Below are positions 17,751 to 26,013 of a DNA stretch of 64,000 bases, piece after piece. The notes under the pieces were generated by a model. That model was given only the letters and a program-made list of their open reading frames with translations. It did not search any database and was not told the origin of the DNA. Within the stretch, counting starts at the first letter, position 1. Every line of letters starts with the position of its first letter. The DNA is taken from NCBI RefSeq assembly GCF_000365425.1, contig NZ_AQOV01000003.1:1-64000 (forward strand). The letters are read 5' to 3'. This DNA is from Methylomonas sp. MK1. Lineage in GTDB: Bacteria > Pseudomonadota > Gammaproteobacteria > Methylococcales > Methylomonadaceae. The position numbers and the translations under genes were made by a program.

Positions 17751-18626
17751 ATGGAAATGCAACAAATACGCTATTTTCTGGCGGTATGCGATAAGGGATC
17801 GTTTACGCGGGCCGCGCAATCGGCTTTTGTTGCGCAGCCGTCGTTGACGCAAGCAATTAAAAAGCTGGAGGACGAACTGGGCGGGGAGTTATTCAGCCGC
17901 GAACGCAGCGGCTGTCGTTTGACATCGCTGGGGCGTTTGGTGGAGCCGACCCTGAGGCAGATTTTTCACGAGGCGCAAACCATCAAGGCCGAGGCTGTCC
18001 GCTTCAGCCGCTTGAACACCGTGCCGCTGCGCATAGGCGTGATGGCTACTATTGCCGCGCAACATCTCAGCACGTTCTTTGCCGACTTCCAGCAAGAACG
18101 GCCGCATGTGGAATTGGAACTGGTGGTGGATAACGAGTGTAATCTGGCGCAGCAATTGGATGAGGGAAGGCTGGATTTGATGGTCAGTGCGCCGACCTCG
18201 CCGCTGCCGGCGCATTTACAGTCCTTAAAGCTGTACGAGGAGCGTTATGTAGTGGTTTTTAACGACAAGCATCGCTTCAATCAATTGGAGGTCATCGATT
18301 TGGCGACCATCCAATCCGAGCCTTATCTGGATCGCCTAAACTGCGAATTACGCGAAACCTTGCGCGGCGTTTGCCTGGGCCGGCAGATCAATCTCTATGC
18401 GGCTTATAGAAGCAACAGCGAGGAATGGATATTGAGCATGGTGCGGGCCGGGTTAGGCGTGGCGTTGATGCCGGAATTCAGTGTGCCGAAGCGGGGCGAT
18501 AAGCTCAAAACCCGGTATTTATCCGATCCGGAAATTCGGCGCACGATTTTTGCGGTTTACCAGGACTCGGCGGCGACAAATCCGGAAGTAAACCAGTTGC
18601 TGGAAAAGTTAAAAGTTGGGTTTTGA
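17751..18626 (+). CDS. LysR-family transcriptional regulator
   Basis: This 291-residue regulator has the standard N-terminal winged helix-turn-helix (QIRYFLAVCDKGSFTRAAQ, then QPSLTQAIKKLEDELGGELF) and a C-terminal periplasmic-binding-protein-like effector domain from about residue 90. It is in the CysB/OxyR-like length range. It is transcribed divergently from the EthD-exported protein-esterase set and probably controls it through the LysR box in the gap. The inducer cannot be predicted. Confidence 0.92.
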   Translation: MEMQQIRYFLAVCDKGSFTRAAQSAFVAQPSLTQAIKKLEDELGGELFSRERSGCRLTSLGRLVEPTLRQIFHEAQTIKAEAVRFSRLNTVPLRIGVMATIAAQHLSTFFADFQQERPHVELELVVDNECNLAQQLDEGRLDLMVSAPTSPLPAHLQSLKLYEERYVVVFNDKHRFNQLEVIDLATIQSEPYLDRLNCELRETLRGVCLGRQINLYAAYRSNSEEWILSMVRAGLGVALMPEFSVPKRGDKLKTRYLSDPEIRRTIFAVYQDSAATNPEVNQLLEKLKVGF

Positions 18627-18851
18627 CGGGAGCGATTAGCTTATCCGCGTCTTGGCTAAGCAATTGTGTTAATTTGCGCGCAAACCAAACCGCCGCCGCT
18701 TAGCCGGGCGAACCCAGATTAATCATCGTTCCCACGCTCCGGCACCACCTCTGTTTTAATCACTGGTGTCACTCATTAACAAGCCGGGGGAGCTTAGACA
18801 CAAAGCCCAAAATACTATCGGATTACTTTGAAAAACAGTTACAGCCGAGTT
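18627..18851. other. Intergenic stretch, nothing recognised
   Basis: No gene or clear signal was seen between the LysR gene and the small gene that follows. Confidence 0.4.
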
Positions 18852-19088
18852 TCAACAATTTTTCGAATTGGGATGCTGGTAGTGGCTTGCTAAAAAGTCA
18901 GCAAAATCTGGTTCCTGAATACCTGCAACTTGTTCACGAAGGGTGTCGGGCACTTCCCAGAGAATCTCGTTTTTTCTTTCTTCTGGCGTTTTCTGCCAAA
19001 GCAATTTGGCATCGTCAATAGTTACCCTTTCAACAATCCCACAAGTTACCCAATCATCATAGACACGATCTCGAGAAGCGATAGCCAC
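18852..19088 (-). CDS. Small hypothetical protein, 78 residues
   Basis: The protein is acidic and soluble, with a run that looks helical (TIDDAKLLWQKTPEERKNEI, then VPDTLREQVAGIQEPDFADF). I do not recognise it. It sits in the transposon before a truncated ribbon-helix-helix frame, in a setting where toxin-antitoxin parts are common, but neither sequence shows that it is one. Confidence 0.4.
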   Translation of the reverse strand: MAIASRDRVYDDWVTCGIVERVTIDDAKLLWQKTPEERKNEILWEVPDTLREQVAGIQEPDFADFLASHYQHPNSKNC

Positions 19089-19200
19089 TTCTCTAAAGTT
19101 CAGGATTAATTAAAATGGTCGCTAACTATCCCGATATAACACGGGCAGCAGTGACGGGATAATCAGCCAGTCAATTGAGGGATTTCAAAAACTTCGACCG

Positions 19201-19320
19201 TCAACAAGTGGCCGAAACTGCGATCTGAGCGGTTGGGCATCGGTGAACCGCTGCAATGACCATGAAACGGTCGCGTAATTCGTGCTCCATCTTGATGGAC
19301 ATTTGAACGTCTTTAGCCAT
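19201..19320 (-). pseudogene. Truncated ribbon-helix-helix antitoxin-like frame
   Basis: A 39-residue frame, MAKDVQMSIKMEHELRDRF and so on, matches the N-terminus of plasmid ribbon-helix-helix antitoxins of the RelB/ParD kind. The match is lost after AAVHRCPTAQ and the frame then stops. No toxin gene follows. It is probably a relic. Confidence 0.5.
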
Positions 19321-19357
19321 GCCAGCCTCACGGATATTGTTGAATGATGCTGATTAT

Positions 19358-19714
19358 TCATTTATGCGGTGGATTTCCTACCAACCGCCTGTTCGCGACA
19401 AGTTCTAACGCAGCTTTGCCTTCAGCAGTTTCTACATATTGACGCACTTTGTCCATAAGTCGATCCCAAACACGCCGCCAAGTCATCTGCTCAAGCAGTT
19501 CAACAGAAATTCCCGTGCCATTGGATAGTCGCTGGAGTAGTTCCGGTGTGGGAGCCTGAAATTGTCTCGCTCGGCTATCGGCGACAGGGATACCAAGAGC
19601 GCGAAGGCAAAAGAGTTCATAACGAACACCGTAACACTCAGCCAGTCGGCGGACATAGTGTTCTAACGTTTCGGCATCATGAGGTTTCGGATGCAACGGC
19701 CAGCGCTTTTGCAC
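19358..19714 (-). CDS. tniQ: Short TniQ transposition protein
   Basis: The 118-residue product starts with the TniQ signature WPLHPKPHDAETLEHYVRRL and continues through the first TniQ domain. TniQ of Tn5053 is, from memory, about 400 residues, so this one keeps only the N-terminal domain, as the small TniQ proteins of some minimal elements do. It begins with GTG, directly after the tniB stop. In this family TniQ connects target recognition to the TniA-TniB machinery. It may be a naturally short form, since the reading frame ends cleanly and both partners are intact. Confidence 0.75.
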   Translation of the reverse strand: MQKRWPLHPKPHDAETLEHYVRRLAECYGVRYELFCLRALGIPVADSRARQFQAPTPELLQRLSNGTGISVELLEQMTWRRVWDRLMDKVRQYVETAEGKAALELVANRRLVGNPPHK

Positions 19715-20617
19715 TCAACGCAATTCCCGCTCAACCATGCGCCGACGCACGCTAGGAGGATGATAATCAGCGCGCTCAATGACGGCGCAATTAATGCGTT
19801 CTTCTCCCTGCAATAGCGCAGCTACCGTGGCACTGTTCAAGAGTGCGGTAATTTCACCAATAGTACCTTCAGATCGCCGCAAAATCAGCTCGCACAGCGG
19901 TGCAGTTGCTAAATGTGAGGGTTCACGCAAGGGCAAAACAGTTTCGAAGCTGGCCAGCAGACGTGCTAATTCCTCGCCAGCCTCCCAGAGTGGTAGTAAC
20001 AGAGGATGAAACCGATTTTCAAGCTGGTCGTCGCTACGAATCGCAAGATAAGCGTCACGGATACCCAGGCAAACGATAGGAATGCGCAGATCGTTGCCAA
20101 TAAAACGGAGCAGATTCAACAGTTCGCGTTGCCGCCTAGCCGTTGCGCCGAGTAAATTGTGTACCTCGTCAATTATCAGCATGCGGACGCCGACGGTTCG
20201 CATCAGTCGTAATGTCAAGGCCTCACGCACGTCGTGCCGACCATAAAAGCCAACTGGCGTACCCAGTGTAGCCTGCAATGCGGTGTGTAGTCGGTTAGCG
20301 GTTGCCTCGGCTGGCATTTGTAGCATGAGGACCGGAATGACCTCGTGTTCACCGTCCTCTGACATCCGCTGGGGATGCGCGCGATGAAACTTTTCGGCAA
20401 TCATGGTTTTGCCGTTGTTGCTTGGGCCTACTATAAGGATGTTTTTCGGACGCAGTTTGCCAGGCTCGTCGGAAAGTAACGCTTCAAGTTGTAACAATGC
20501 TTGGTGGGCACAGGTGTAGCCGATCCATCGCTCGATTCGAAGGCGAGCTAGACGCTCTGCACTGGGTAACATGGCCAGTGAGCGCGCTTCTGGACCTAAA
20601 TGGCTAAGGCTTACCAT
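19715..20617 (-). CDS. tniB: TniB transposition ATPase
   Basis: This 300-residue AAA+ ATPase has Walker A as VGPSNNGKTMIAEKF and Walker B as MLIIDEVHNLL, plus the N-terminal segment WIGYTCAHQALLQLE typical of TniB. It belongs with TnsC and MuB: it binds target DNA and activates the transposase. The start overlaps the tniA stop by 7 bp. With TniA and TniQ it forms the transposition module of the 10.8-kb element. Confidence 0.93.
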   Translation of the reverse strand: MVSLSHLGPEARSLAMLPSAERLARLRIERWIGYTCAHQALLQLEALLSDEPGKLRPKNILIVGPSNNGKTMIAEKFHRAHPQRMSEDGEHEVIPVLMLQMPAEATANRLHTALQATLGTPVGFYGRHDVREALTLRLMRTVGVRMLIIDEVHNLLGATARRQRELLNLLRFIGNDLRIPIVCLGIRDAYLAIRSDDQLENRFHPLLLPLWEAGEELARLLASFETVLPLREPSHLATAPLCELILRRSEGTIGEITALLNSATVAALLQGEERINCAVIERADYHPPSVRRRMVERELR

Positions 20618-22254
20618 GCTTCGATGTCATCAAACGGGCGTACTGGACCAATATCAACTGTCGACGTGGTATTCTCAATTTGAGATGACTCCCTCTCTAG
20701 CTTCGAACCCAATTGGCGGCGCGTCCGGTTGCGGCGGGCTGTGCGCGTAAGCGTCTCGGCCTTACGCTCAATCTCACGCATTTCATCAATGGCGGCGAAC
20801 AAACTGGCTTCGTCGACCGCAGTGCGTCGCTGTTCACGCAGACGTTTTCGCGCTAGTTTGTGCTCCCATAGGCTGATAGCCGGTCGAGACAACATGCGAT
20901 ACGGTACTTCCAGGTAGACATTATGCTCTTCATCAAGCACGAAAATTCGTGACAAATCGCGGGGATCGCGGCGAATCAGCAAAGGAGTTGGCTGATTGCG
21001 CAACTGTATCCATGGACGTAGCGCATTGCTGTAGTAAGTAATGTGATCAATCGTAATACCGTCCCGTTGTAAAGAGCGGCGCACTACTGGCAGGAAGTCG
21101 ATCAGGAAGGTGCGTGGGTCACGTGGTATTGGTATCGTTTTGTTGGCGGCAATAAGCGACTGGAGACCTTGCTGGTAGCGATGCAAGGGAATATCGTCAT
21201 CCATACCTTCGTGCGGCCGCAGGTGGTAATACTTGGTAATCGCGACGGCAAACCAGCGTTCAAGTTCCTCAAGTGTTAGACAGGCCGTCTTGTCACTATC
21301 ATAGCCACCGCGTTGGGTTGGATTTGAAAAGGTTGTACCGGGCAAAGCATGAACTAGCTGCATCAACGTGCCAATAACGCGCTCGACGACTCCGCCGTAA
21401 TGAGGCAGGCCAGGTGGTCGCCATTCGATGGCAATGCCATGCTGAGCACAGCCCCGTTCAAATGCTAGCGAATGAAATTCTGAGGCGTTATCGACGCCGA
21501 TACGACGCGGCTTACCGTTGACGGGCCAGCTTGCTTCAATGTCCCGCTGTTGTAACCACGGCGCCTTATCACTGGCTACCAGGGCCAGACAAAGGCCAAC
21601 ACTGGTGGCCGAGGGCGCCTCAAGCGATAGATGGAACCCGGCAATGCAGCGACTAAAAACGTCAATGGCCACCGTTAGCCATGGTCGGCCAATCGGTGAA
21701 CGATCCACTGGATCGACGATAATCAGATCGACTGGCGTATGGTCTATTTGTAGCCAGTCAAGGGGAATATCAGAGGTTGGCGTGATGCCGTAAATCGGCT
21801 TGATTTCAGGATGGGGCTCGCCGCGTTGACAGTGTTCAGCCGGAGATAAGGTTTTCAAGCGGCGGCGGATAGTACTCTCAGAAGGCGGCGCTAATCCAGC
21901 TTTTAAGCATTGATTCCGGATTGCAAACACGAGTTCGGCTGCTGACCGTTTTTGCCGCGTAAGAAAAATTTCGGCTATCAGGCCACGGAGCAAATTTTCG
22001 CGAGGTGCGGCAAGTCGCTGTTTACCTCGCCCACCATTGGAGCCACCCGGCAATAGCGCAGTGAGTTCGCCGCCGGACTCGCGTAACCGTTGAATTAGCC
22101 GGTACACCTGCCTTTCGGATAACCCCAATTCAACGGCGGCTTCATGCGCTTTCTCGCGAGAACAATACTGGATTTCAAACAACGGACGCAAGACGACAGC
22201 ACGGCGATACGCTTCATTCCATTCGCATTCTGCAATCTGAGAAAGGTCAGTCAT
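20611..22254 (-). CDS. tniA: TniA transposase (DDE, TnsB/Mu type)
   Basis: This transposase has an N-terminal helix-turn-helix region, the rve catalytic core and a C-terminal Mu-type beta-barrel. Counting from the ATG at 22254, the catalytic residues are D171 (WLQIDHT), D255 (IGVDNASEF) and E291 (GGVVERVIG). I chose this ATG because GGGGGC precedes it; an upstream in-frame start would run into the terminal repeats. At 547 residues it is the usual length. It would bind the repeated motifs at both ends of the element and join them to target DNA with a 5-bp duplication. Confidence 0.94.
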   Translation of the reverse strand: MTDLSQIAECEWNEAYRRAVVLRPLFEIQYCSREKAHEAAVELGLSERQVYRLIQRLRESGGELTALLPGGSNGGRGKQRLAAPRENLLRGLIAEIFLTRQKRSAAELVFAIRNQCLKAGLAPPSESTIRRRLKTLSPAEHCQRGEPHPEIKPIYGITPTSDIPLDWLQIDHTPVDLIIVDPVDRSPIGRPWLTVAIDVFSRCIAGFHLSLEAPSATSVGLCLALVASDKAPWLQQRDIEASWPVNGKPRRIGVDNASEFHSLAFERGCAQHGIAIEWRPPGLPHYGGVVERVIGTLMQLVHALPGTTFSNPTQRGGYDSDKTACLTLEELERWFAVAITKYYHLRPHEGMDDDIPLHRYQQGLQSLIAANKTIPIPRDPRTFLIDFLPVVRRSLQRDGITIDHITYYSNALRPWIQLRNQPTPLLIRRDPRDLSRIFVLDEEHNVYLEVPYRMLSRPAISLWEHKLARKRLREQRRTAVDEASLFAAIDEMREIERKAETLTRTARRNRTRRQLGSKLERESSQIENTTSTVDIGPVRPFDDIEAW

Positions 22255-22267
22255 AGTGCCCCCTTTG

Positions 22268-22402
22268 CGACGTGCTGACGTCGACTTTAACAATTTGCAG
22301 CTTACTGACATCGGGTTAGATGGCTGCTGTCATCGACTATGACATTTTAGTTTGTGGATAGCAAGGTAATACGCGAGCTTTGCTAATGACTGCTGACAAC
22401 GG
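22268..22402. repeat. Right-end transposase-binding-like repeats
   Basis: Four copies of a motif near CTGACATCGAC occur: GTGCTGACGTCGAC, CTTACTGACATCGG, GGCTGCTGTCATCGAC and ACTGCTGACAACGGC. They match, in inverted orientation, the motifs inside the left end. Multiple such sites per end are typical of TniA/TnsB elements. Confidence 0.7.
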
Positions 22403-22417
22403 CTTCGGAAAGTCACA

Positions 22418-22482
22418 AGTAGTCAAAACGGATTTCGTACATGTGTTATAATTCGTACATCCCTTTCGGACGGAATTAGCGC
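22418..22482. promoter_or_regulatory. Right half of a res-like region interrupted by the transposon
   Basis: The first five bases are the right copy of the AGTAG duplication. TTCGTACAT occurs twice (around 22433 and 22451) on either side of GTGTTATAA, just before the resolvase gene. With the left flank up to 11616 (TTCGGACAGGG and ATATGTAC), this would restore a continuous resolvase-binding region. Confidence 0.5.
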
Positions 22483-23103
22483 ATGTCACGCGTCTTTGCC
22501 TACTGTCGAGTGTCGACCACGGACCAGACTACCCAAAATCAAAGCCGGGAAATTCAATCTGCTGGTTTTGCCATTCAGCCACATCGTTTGATTGAAGAAA
22601 GTATCAGTGGTTCAGTCGCGGCTAAAGAACGACCAGGTTTTAATAAACTGATCGAACGGCTGGAAGCGGGCGATGTGTTGGTGGTGACCAAACTGGATCG
22701 ACTCGGTCGCAACGCCATGGATGTCAGAGCCACGGTCGAGCACCTTTCGGATTTTGGGGTGCGGGTCCATTGTCTGGCGTTAGGCGGGGTTGATCTAACA
22801 AGTTCTGCCGGCAAGATGACTATGCAGGTCATTGCAGCGGTCGCTGAATTTGAGCGTGACCTGTTAATTGAGCGAACCCAAGCCGGCATTAGTCGCGCGA
22901 AGGCGGCGGGTAAACAGTTCGGACGGCCGCCGGCACTTAATGCCGAAGCCCGTGCTGACGTTGTCAAACGCTTGGCCGCTGGCAGCAACGTTTCGGAGTT
23001 GGCTCGGGAATTCAAAACCACCCGGCAAACCATTATGCGGATTAGGGAAGCTGCGTTGAAATCACAAGAAGTCGACAATACGATCCACTCTTCTGGAGAG
23101 TAA
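22483..23103 (+). CDS. Serine resolvase of the host replicon
   Basis: This 206-residue resolvase/invertase has catalytic Ser 11 in [10 protein letters not shown], the core [15 protein letters not shown], and a C-terminal helix-turn-helix ([21 protein letters not shown]). It differs clearly from the transposon's own resolvase. It lies 65 bases outside the right end of the tni transposon, so it most likely belongs to the plasmid or element that was the target. On plasmids such resolvases turn multimers into monomers. Confidence 0.87.
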   Translation: MSRVFAYCRVSTTDQTTQNQSREIQSAGFAIQPHRLIEESISGSVAAKERPGFNKLIERLEAGDVLVVTKLDRLGRNAMDVRATVEHLSDFGVRVHCLALGGVDLTSSAGKMTMQVIAAVAEFERDLLIERTQAGISRAKAAGKQFGRPPALNAEARADVVKRLAAGSNVSELAREFKTTRQTIMRIREAALKSQEVDNTIHSSGE

Positions 23104-23106
23104 CTG

Positions 23107-23337
23107 ATGAATCATCTATATCTGGAAAGGCACGATACCGAAAACAACATGCATCGTTTTTATCAGATGTTTGTGACACCTGGCTTGTTTGACGATTGGT
23201 CGCTGATAAAGGAATGGGGTAGGGTTGGTTCACCCGGTACCGTCAGAAAGGAGTGGTTTACCACGGAACAAGAAGCGGAATCGGCCAGCCAAAAAATCAG
23301 CAGCAAGAAAATTAAAAAGGGGTATCGTTTAAAATAA
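23107..23337 (+). CDS. WGR-domain protein
   Basis: This 76-residue protein is a single WGR domain, with the signature KEWGRVGSPG preceded by a strand and followed by the Tyr/Lys-rich end (KKIKKGYRLK). WGR domains occur in PARPs and in small proteins on plasmids and are thought to bind nucleic acid. It starts four bases after the resolvase stop and is probably co-transcribed with it. Confidence 0.8.
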   Translation: MNHLYLERHDTENNMHRFYQMFVTPGLFDDWSLIKEWGRVGSPGTVRKEWFTTEQEAESASQKISSKKIKKGYRLK

Positions 23338-23398
23338 CGCAATGGGGGCTGATTTCGTTACATAATCAGAGGCTTTTTACCTAGTACACTTAAAAATC

Positions 23399-24952
23399 AT
23401 GCTGGACGACATTAAAAGGACACTCTGGGCCGCCGCCGATAAGCTGCGGGCCAACATGGACGCCGCCGAATACAAACATTTGGTGCTCGGCCTGATCTTC
23501 GTCAAATACATCTCAGATACCTTCGCTGCCCGCCGTGCCGAACTCACCCGCCGCTTTACCGACGAAAGCGACGAGTATTTCCTGCATGAATGCGACGACG
23601 ACATGTTGGCCGATGAACTGGAAGACCGCGACTACTATAAAGAGGTCAATGTGTTCTGGGTGCCGGAAACAGCCCGCTGGGAAGCCATCCGTGCAGCCGC
23701 CAAGCAAGCCGACATCGGCAAACGCATCGACGACGCCCTGGCGATTATCGAAACCGAAAACCCCAAACTGAAAGGCATCCTGGATAAACGCTACGCCCGC
23801 GCTCAACTGCCGGACGGCAAGCTGGGTGAACTGGTCGACTTGGTGTCCACCATCGGCTTTGGCGACGATCCCGGTCAAGCCCGCGATGTGTTGGGGCAGG
23901 TGTATGAATACTTCCTCGGCCAGTTCGCCAGCGCCGAGGGCAAGAAAGGCGGCCAGTTCTATACCCCGGCCAGCATTGTTAAGACCCTGGTCGCCGTGTT
24001 GGCCCCGCATCATGGCAAGGTTTACGACCCTTGCTGCGGTTCCGGCGGTATGTTTGTGCAATCGGAAAAGTTCATCGAAGCCCACGGCGGCAAGCTTGGC
24101 GATGTATCGATCTACGGCCAGGAATCCAACCCCACCACCTGGCGCTTGGCGGCGATGAATCTGGCGATACGCGGTATTGACTTCAATCTGGGCCGCGAAC
24201 CTTCAGACACCTTCACCCGAAACCAACATCCGGATTTACGCGCCGATTTCATCCTGGCCAATCCGCCGTTCAACATCAGCGACTGGTGGCACGGCAGTCT
24301 GGAAGGCGACCCGCGCTGGGTGTACGGCACGCCGCCGCAAGGCAACGCCAACTATGCCTGGCTGCAGCACATGCTCTACCAGCTTAAGCCCAACGGCCGC
24401 GCCGGTATCGTGCTGGCCAACGGCTCGATGAGTTCCAGCCAGAACAGCGAAGGCGACATACGCCGCGCGATGGTCGATGCCGACGTAGTGGAAGTAATGA
24501 TCGCCTTACCCGGTCAGTTGTTCTTTAACACCCAGATCCCAGCCTGCTTGTGGTTCCTGTCTAAACAAAAAGTTAGCCGCCAAGGCGAAGTGTTATTCAT
24601 CGATGCCCGCAAGCTGGGCAGTATGATCAGCCGGGTGCAGGCGGAATTGACTGATGAAGTTATCGAACGCATTGCCGGGACGGTGGCAGCGTGGCGTGGT
24701 GAAGACGGGGCAACCGACTATCAAGATATTCCCGGCTACTGCCGCAGCGTCAAACTGACCGACATCGCCGAACACGGCCACGTACTCACACCCGGCCGCT
24801 ATGTCGGTGCCGAGGAAGTCGAAGATGACGACGAAGCCTTTGCCGACAAGATGCAAAAGCTCACCGAGAAGCTGGGCGAGCAGATGGCGAAAGGCGCGGA
24901 GCTCGATCAGTTGATCCGGCTGAAGCTGGGAGGGCTGGGGTATGAGTTCTGA
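23399..24952 (+). CDS. hsdM: Type I restriction-modification methyltransferase subunit
   Basis: HsdM methylates adenine in the type I recognition site using S-adenosylmethionine. The N-terminal helical HsdM_N region (LWAAADKLRANMDAAEYKH) is followed by the N6-Mtase domain, with motif I DPCCGSGGMFV near residue 210 and motif IV NPPFNISDWW near residue 290. The 517-residue length is normal. The last bases overlap the start of the DUF1016 gene by 11 bp, and the overlap lies in an exact 21-bp repeat. It is the first gene of the restriction locus. Confidence 0.96.
   Translation: MLDDIKRTLWAAADKLRANMDAAEYKHLVLGLIFVKYISDTFAARRAELTRRFTDESDEYFLHECDDDMLADELEDRDYYKEVNVFWVPETARWEAIRAAAKQADIGKRIDDALAIIETENPKLKGILDKRYARAQLPDGKLGELVDLVSTIGFGDDPGQARDVLGQVYEYFLGQFASAEGKKGGQFYTPASIVKTLVAVLAPHHGKVYDPCCGSGGMFVQSEKFIEAHGGKLGDVSIYGQESNPTTWRLAAMNLAIRGIDFNLGREPSDTFTRNQHPDLRADFILANPPFNISDWWHGSLEGDPRWVYGTPPQGNANYAWLQHMLYQLKPNGRAGIVLANGSMSSSQNSEGDIRRAMVDADVVEVMIALPGQLFFNTQIPACLWFLSKQKVSRQGEVLFIDARKLGSMISRVQAELTDEVIERIAGTVAAWRGEDGATDYQDIPGYCRSVKLTDIAEHGHVLTPGRYVGAEEVEDDDEAFADKMQKLTEKLGEQMAKGAELDQLIRLKLGGLGYEF
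24932..24952 (+). repeat. Left copy of an exact 21-bp direct repeat
   Basis: The sequence, beginning GGGCTGGGGTATGAG, covers the end of hsdM and the start codon of the DUF1016 gene. It is identical to 25993-26013. Confidence 0.9.
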
Positions 24953-26006
24953 TCGTCTTGTGATGCCAGCAAGGCCAGCGGGTTATGGCGACTTTCTCGT
25001 CGATATCAAAAAGCAAATCCGCCAGTGCCAACATCAGGCTCTCCGGGCAGTCAACAAGGAACTGTTGGCTCTGTACTGGTGGTTGGGCGAAAACATCAGC
25101 CGCCGTCAGTCTGAACAAGGCTGGGGCAAGTCGGTTGTCGAAAATCTGGCTGCCGACTTGCAAGCAGAGTTTCCGGGGCGCAACGGGTTTTCCGTCCAGA
25201 ACTTGTGGGCGATGCGCCAGTTTTACGGCGAATACAAGGACAAGCCAATTCTCCAATCACTGATAGGAGAAATCAGCTGGGCAAAAAATCTGCTGATCAT
25301 GGCCCGCTGCAAGGAGGATCTGGAACGCGAGTTTTACCTGCGCGCCACTGCCCGTTTCGGCTGGACAACCAAGGTGCTGCAACACCAGCTCGACAACCAA
25401 AGTTACCGGCAATATCTCAGTGGGCAAACCAACTTTGACGCCGCCGTACCGGAAAGCGTCAAGGCGCAAGCCATGCTGGCGGTCAAAGATCACTACACCT
25501 TCGATTTTCTCGGGCTGGCCGACAAGCATTCCGAGCGCGAACTGGAAGAAGCACTGGTCCGCAACCTGCGCCGCTTCCTTGACGAAATGGGCGGCAATTT
25601 TGCCTTTGTCGGCAACCAGTACCGGCTGGAGGCAGATGGTAAGGACTACTTCATTGACCTGCTGCTCTTCCACCGCCGCCTGCGTTGTCTGGTCGCTATT
25701 GAACTGAAAATTGGCGAATTCAAACCCGAACACAAAGGCCAGATTGAGTTCTACCTCGATCAGCTCGACCAGCACCACCGGTTGGACGGCGAAAACCCCG
25801 CCATTGGCATCGTTATTTGCCGCAGCAAAACCAGAACCGTGGTCGAATATGCGCTACGCACCACCAACCACCCGTTGGGTATTGCGACTTACACCGTCAC
25901 CCCGCAACTCCCGGCAGACTACCGCAACGACCTGCCCAGCCCGGAACAAATTGCCGAACGGCTAAAGGGATGGGGCGAGATGGATGATGAGGGGGCTGGG
26001 GTATGA
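24942..26006 (+). CDS. DUF1016 (YhcG-like) PDDEXK nuclease-family protein
   Basis: This 354-residue protein has the DUF1016 N-terminal domain (NKELLALYWWLGENISRRQ, then GKSVVENLAADL and FSVQNLWAMRQFY) and a C-terminal PDDEXK nuclease-like domain: E in ERELEEALV, D in YFIDLLLFHR and E-x-K in LVAIELKIGEF. YhcG-type proteins often sit within or beside type I restriction loci; their exact role is unsettled. It is wedged between hsdM and hsdS, which normally adjoin, with matching 21-bp sequences at both junctions. Its stop overlaps the hsdS start as ATGA. Confidence 0.9.
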   Translation: MSSDRLVMPARPAGYGDFLVDIKKQIRQCQHQALRAVNKELLALYWWLGENISRRQSEQGWGKSVVENLAADLQAEFPGRNGFSVQNLWAMRQFYGEYKDKPILQSLIGEISWAKNLLIMARCKEDLEREFYLRATARFGWTTKVLQHQLDNQSYRQYLSGQTNFDAAVPESVKAQAMLAVKDHYTFDFLGLADKHSERELEEALVRNLRRFLDEMGGNFAFVGNQYRLEADGKDYFIDLLLFHRRLRCLVAIELKIGEFKPEHKGQIEFYLDQLDQHHRLDGENPAIGIVICRSKTRTVVEYALRTTNHPLGIATYTVTPQLPADYRNDLPSPEQIAERLKGWGEMDDEGAGV

Positions 26007-26013
26007 GTTCTGA
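25993..26013 (+). repeat. Right copy of the exact 21-bp direct repeat
   Basis: It covers the end of the DUF1016 gene and the start of hsdS. Both hsdS and the DUF1016 gene therefore begin with the codons for Met-Ser-Ser. Confidence 0.9.

Larger units (their letters stand above)
11617..22417. mobile_element. Complete tni-type (Tn5053-like) transposon
   Basis: The left end reads TGTCACTTTTCAAAGC and the right end, read inwards, TGTGACTTTCCGAAGC. Both are flanked by AGTAG. Each end carries several copies of a shared motif close to GTYGATGTCAGCAG: 11630-11644 and 11653-11667 on the left, and four copies between 22268 and 22402 on the right. These would be transposase-binding sites. The element encodes TniA, TniB and a short TniQ at one end and a serine resolvase at the other, with a mixed cargo between them. 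Length is about 10.8 kb. Confidence 0.85.

Noticed and set aside
19358..22417. CRISPR-associated transposon, suggested by TniA, TniB and a short TniQ
   Set aside because: No Cas12k or Cascade gene, no CRISPR array and no guide-like repeat was seen in the element. The insertion upstream of a resolvase fits a Tn5053-like element.
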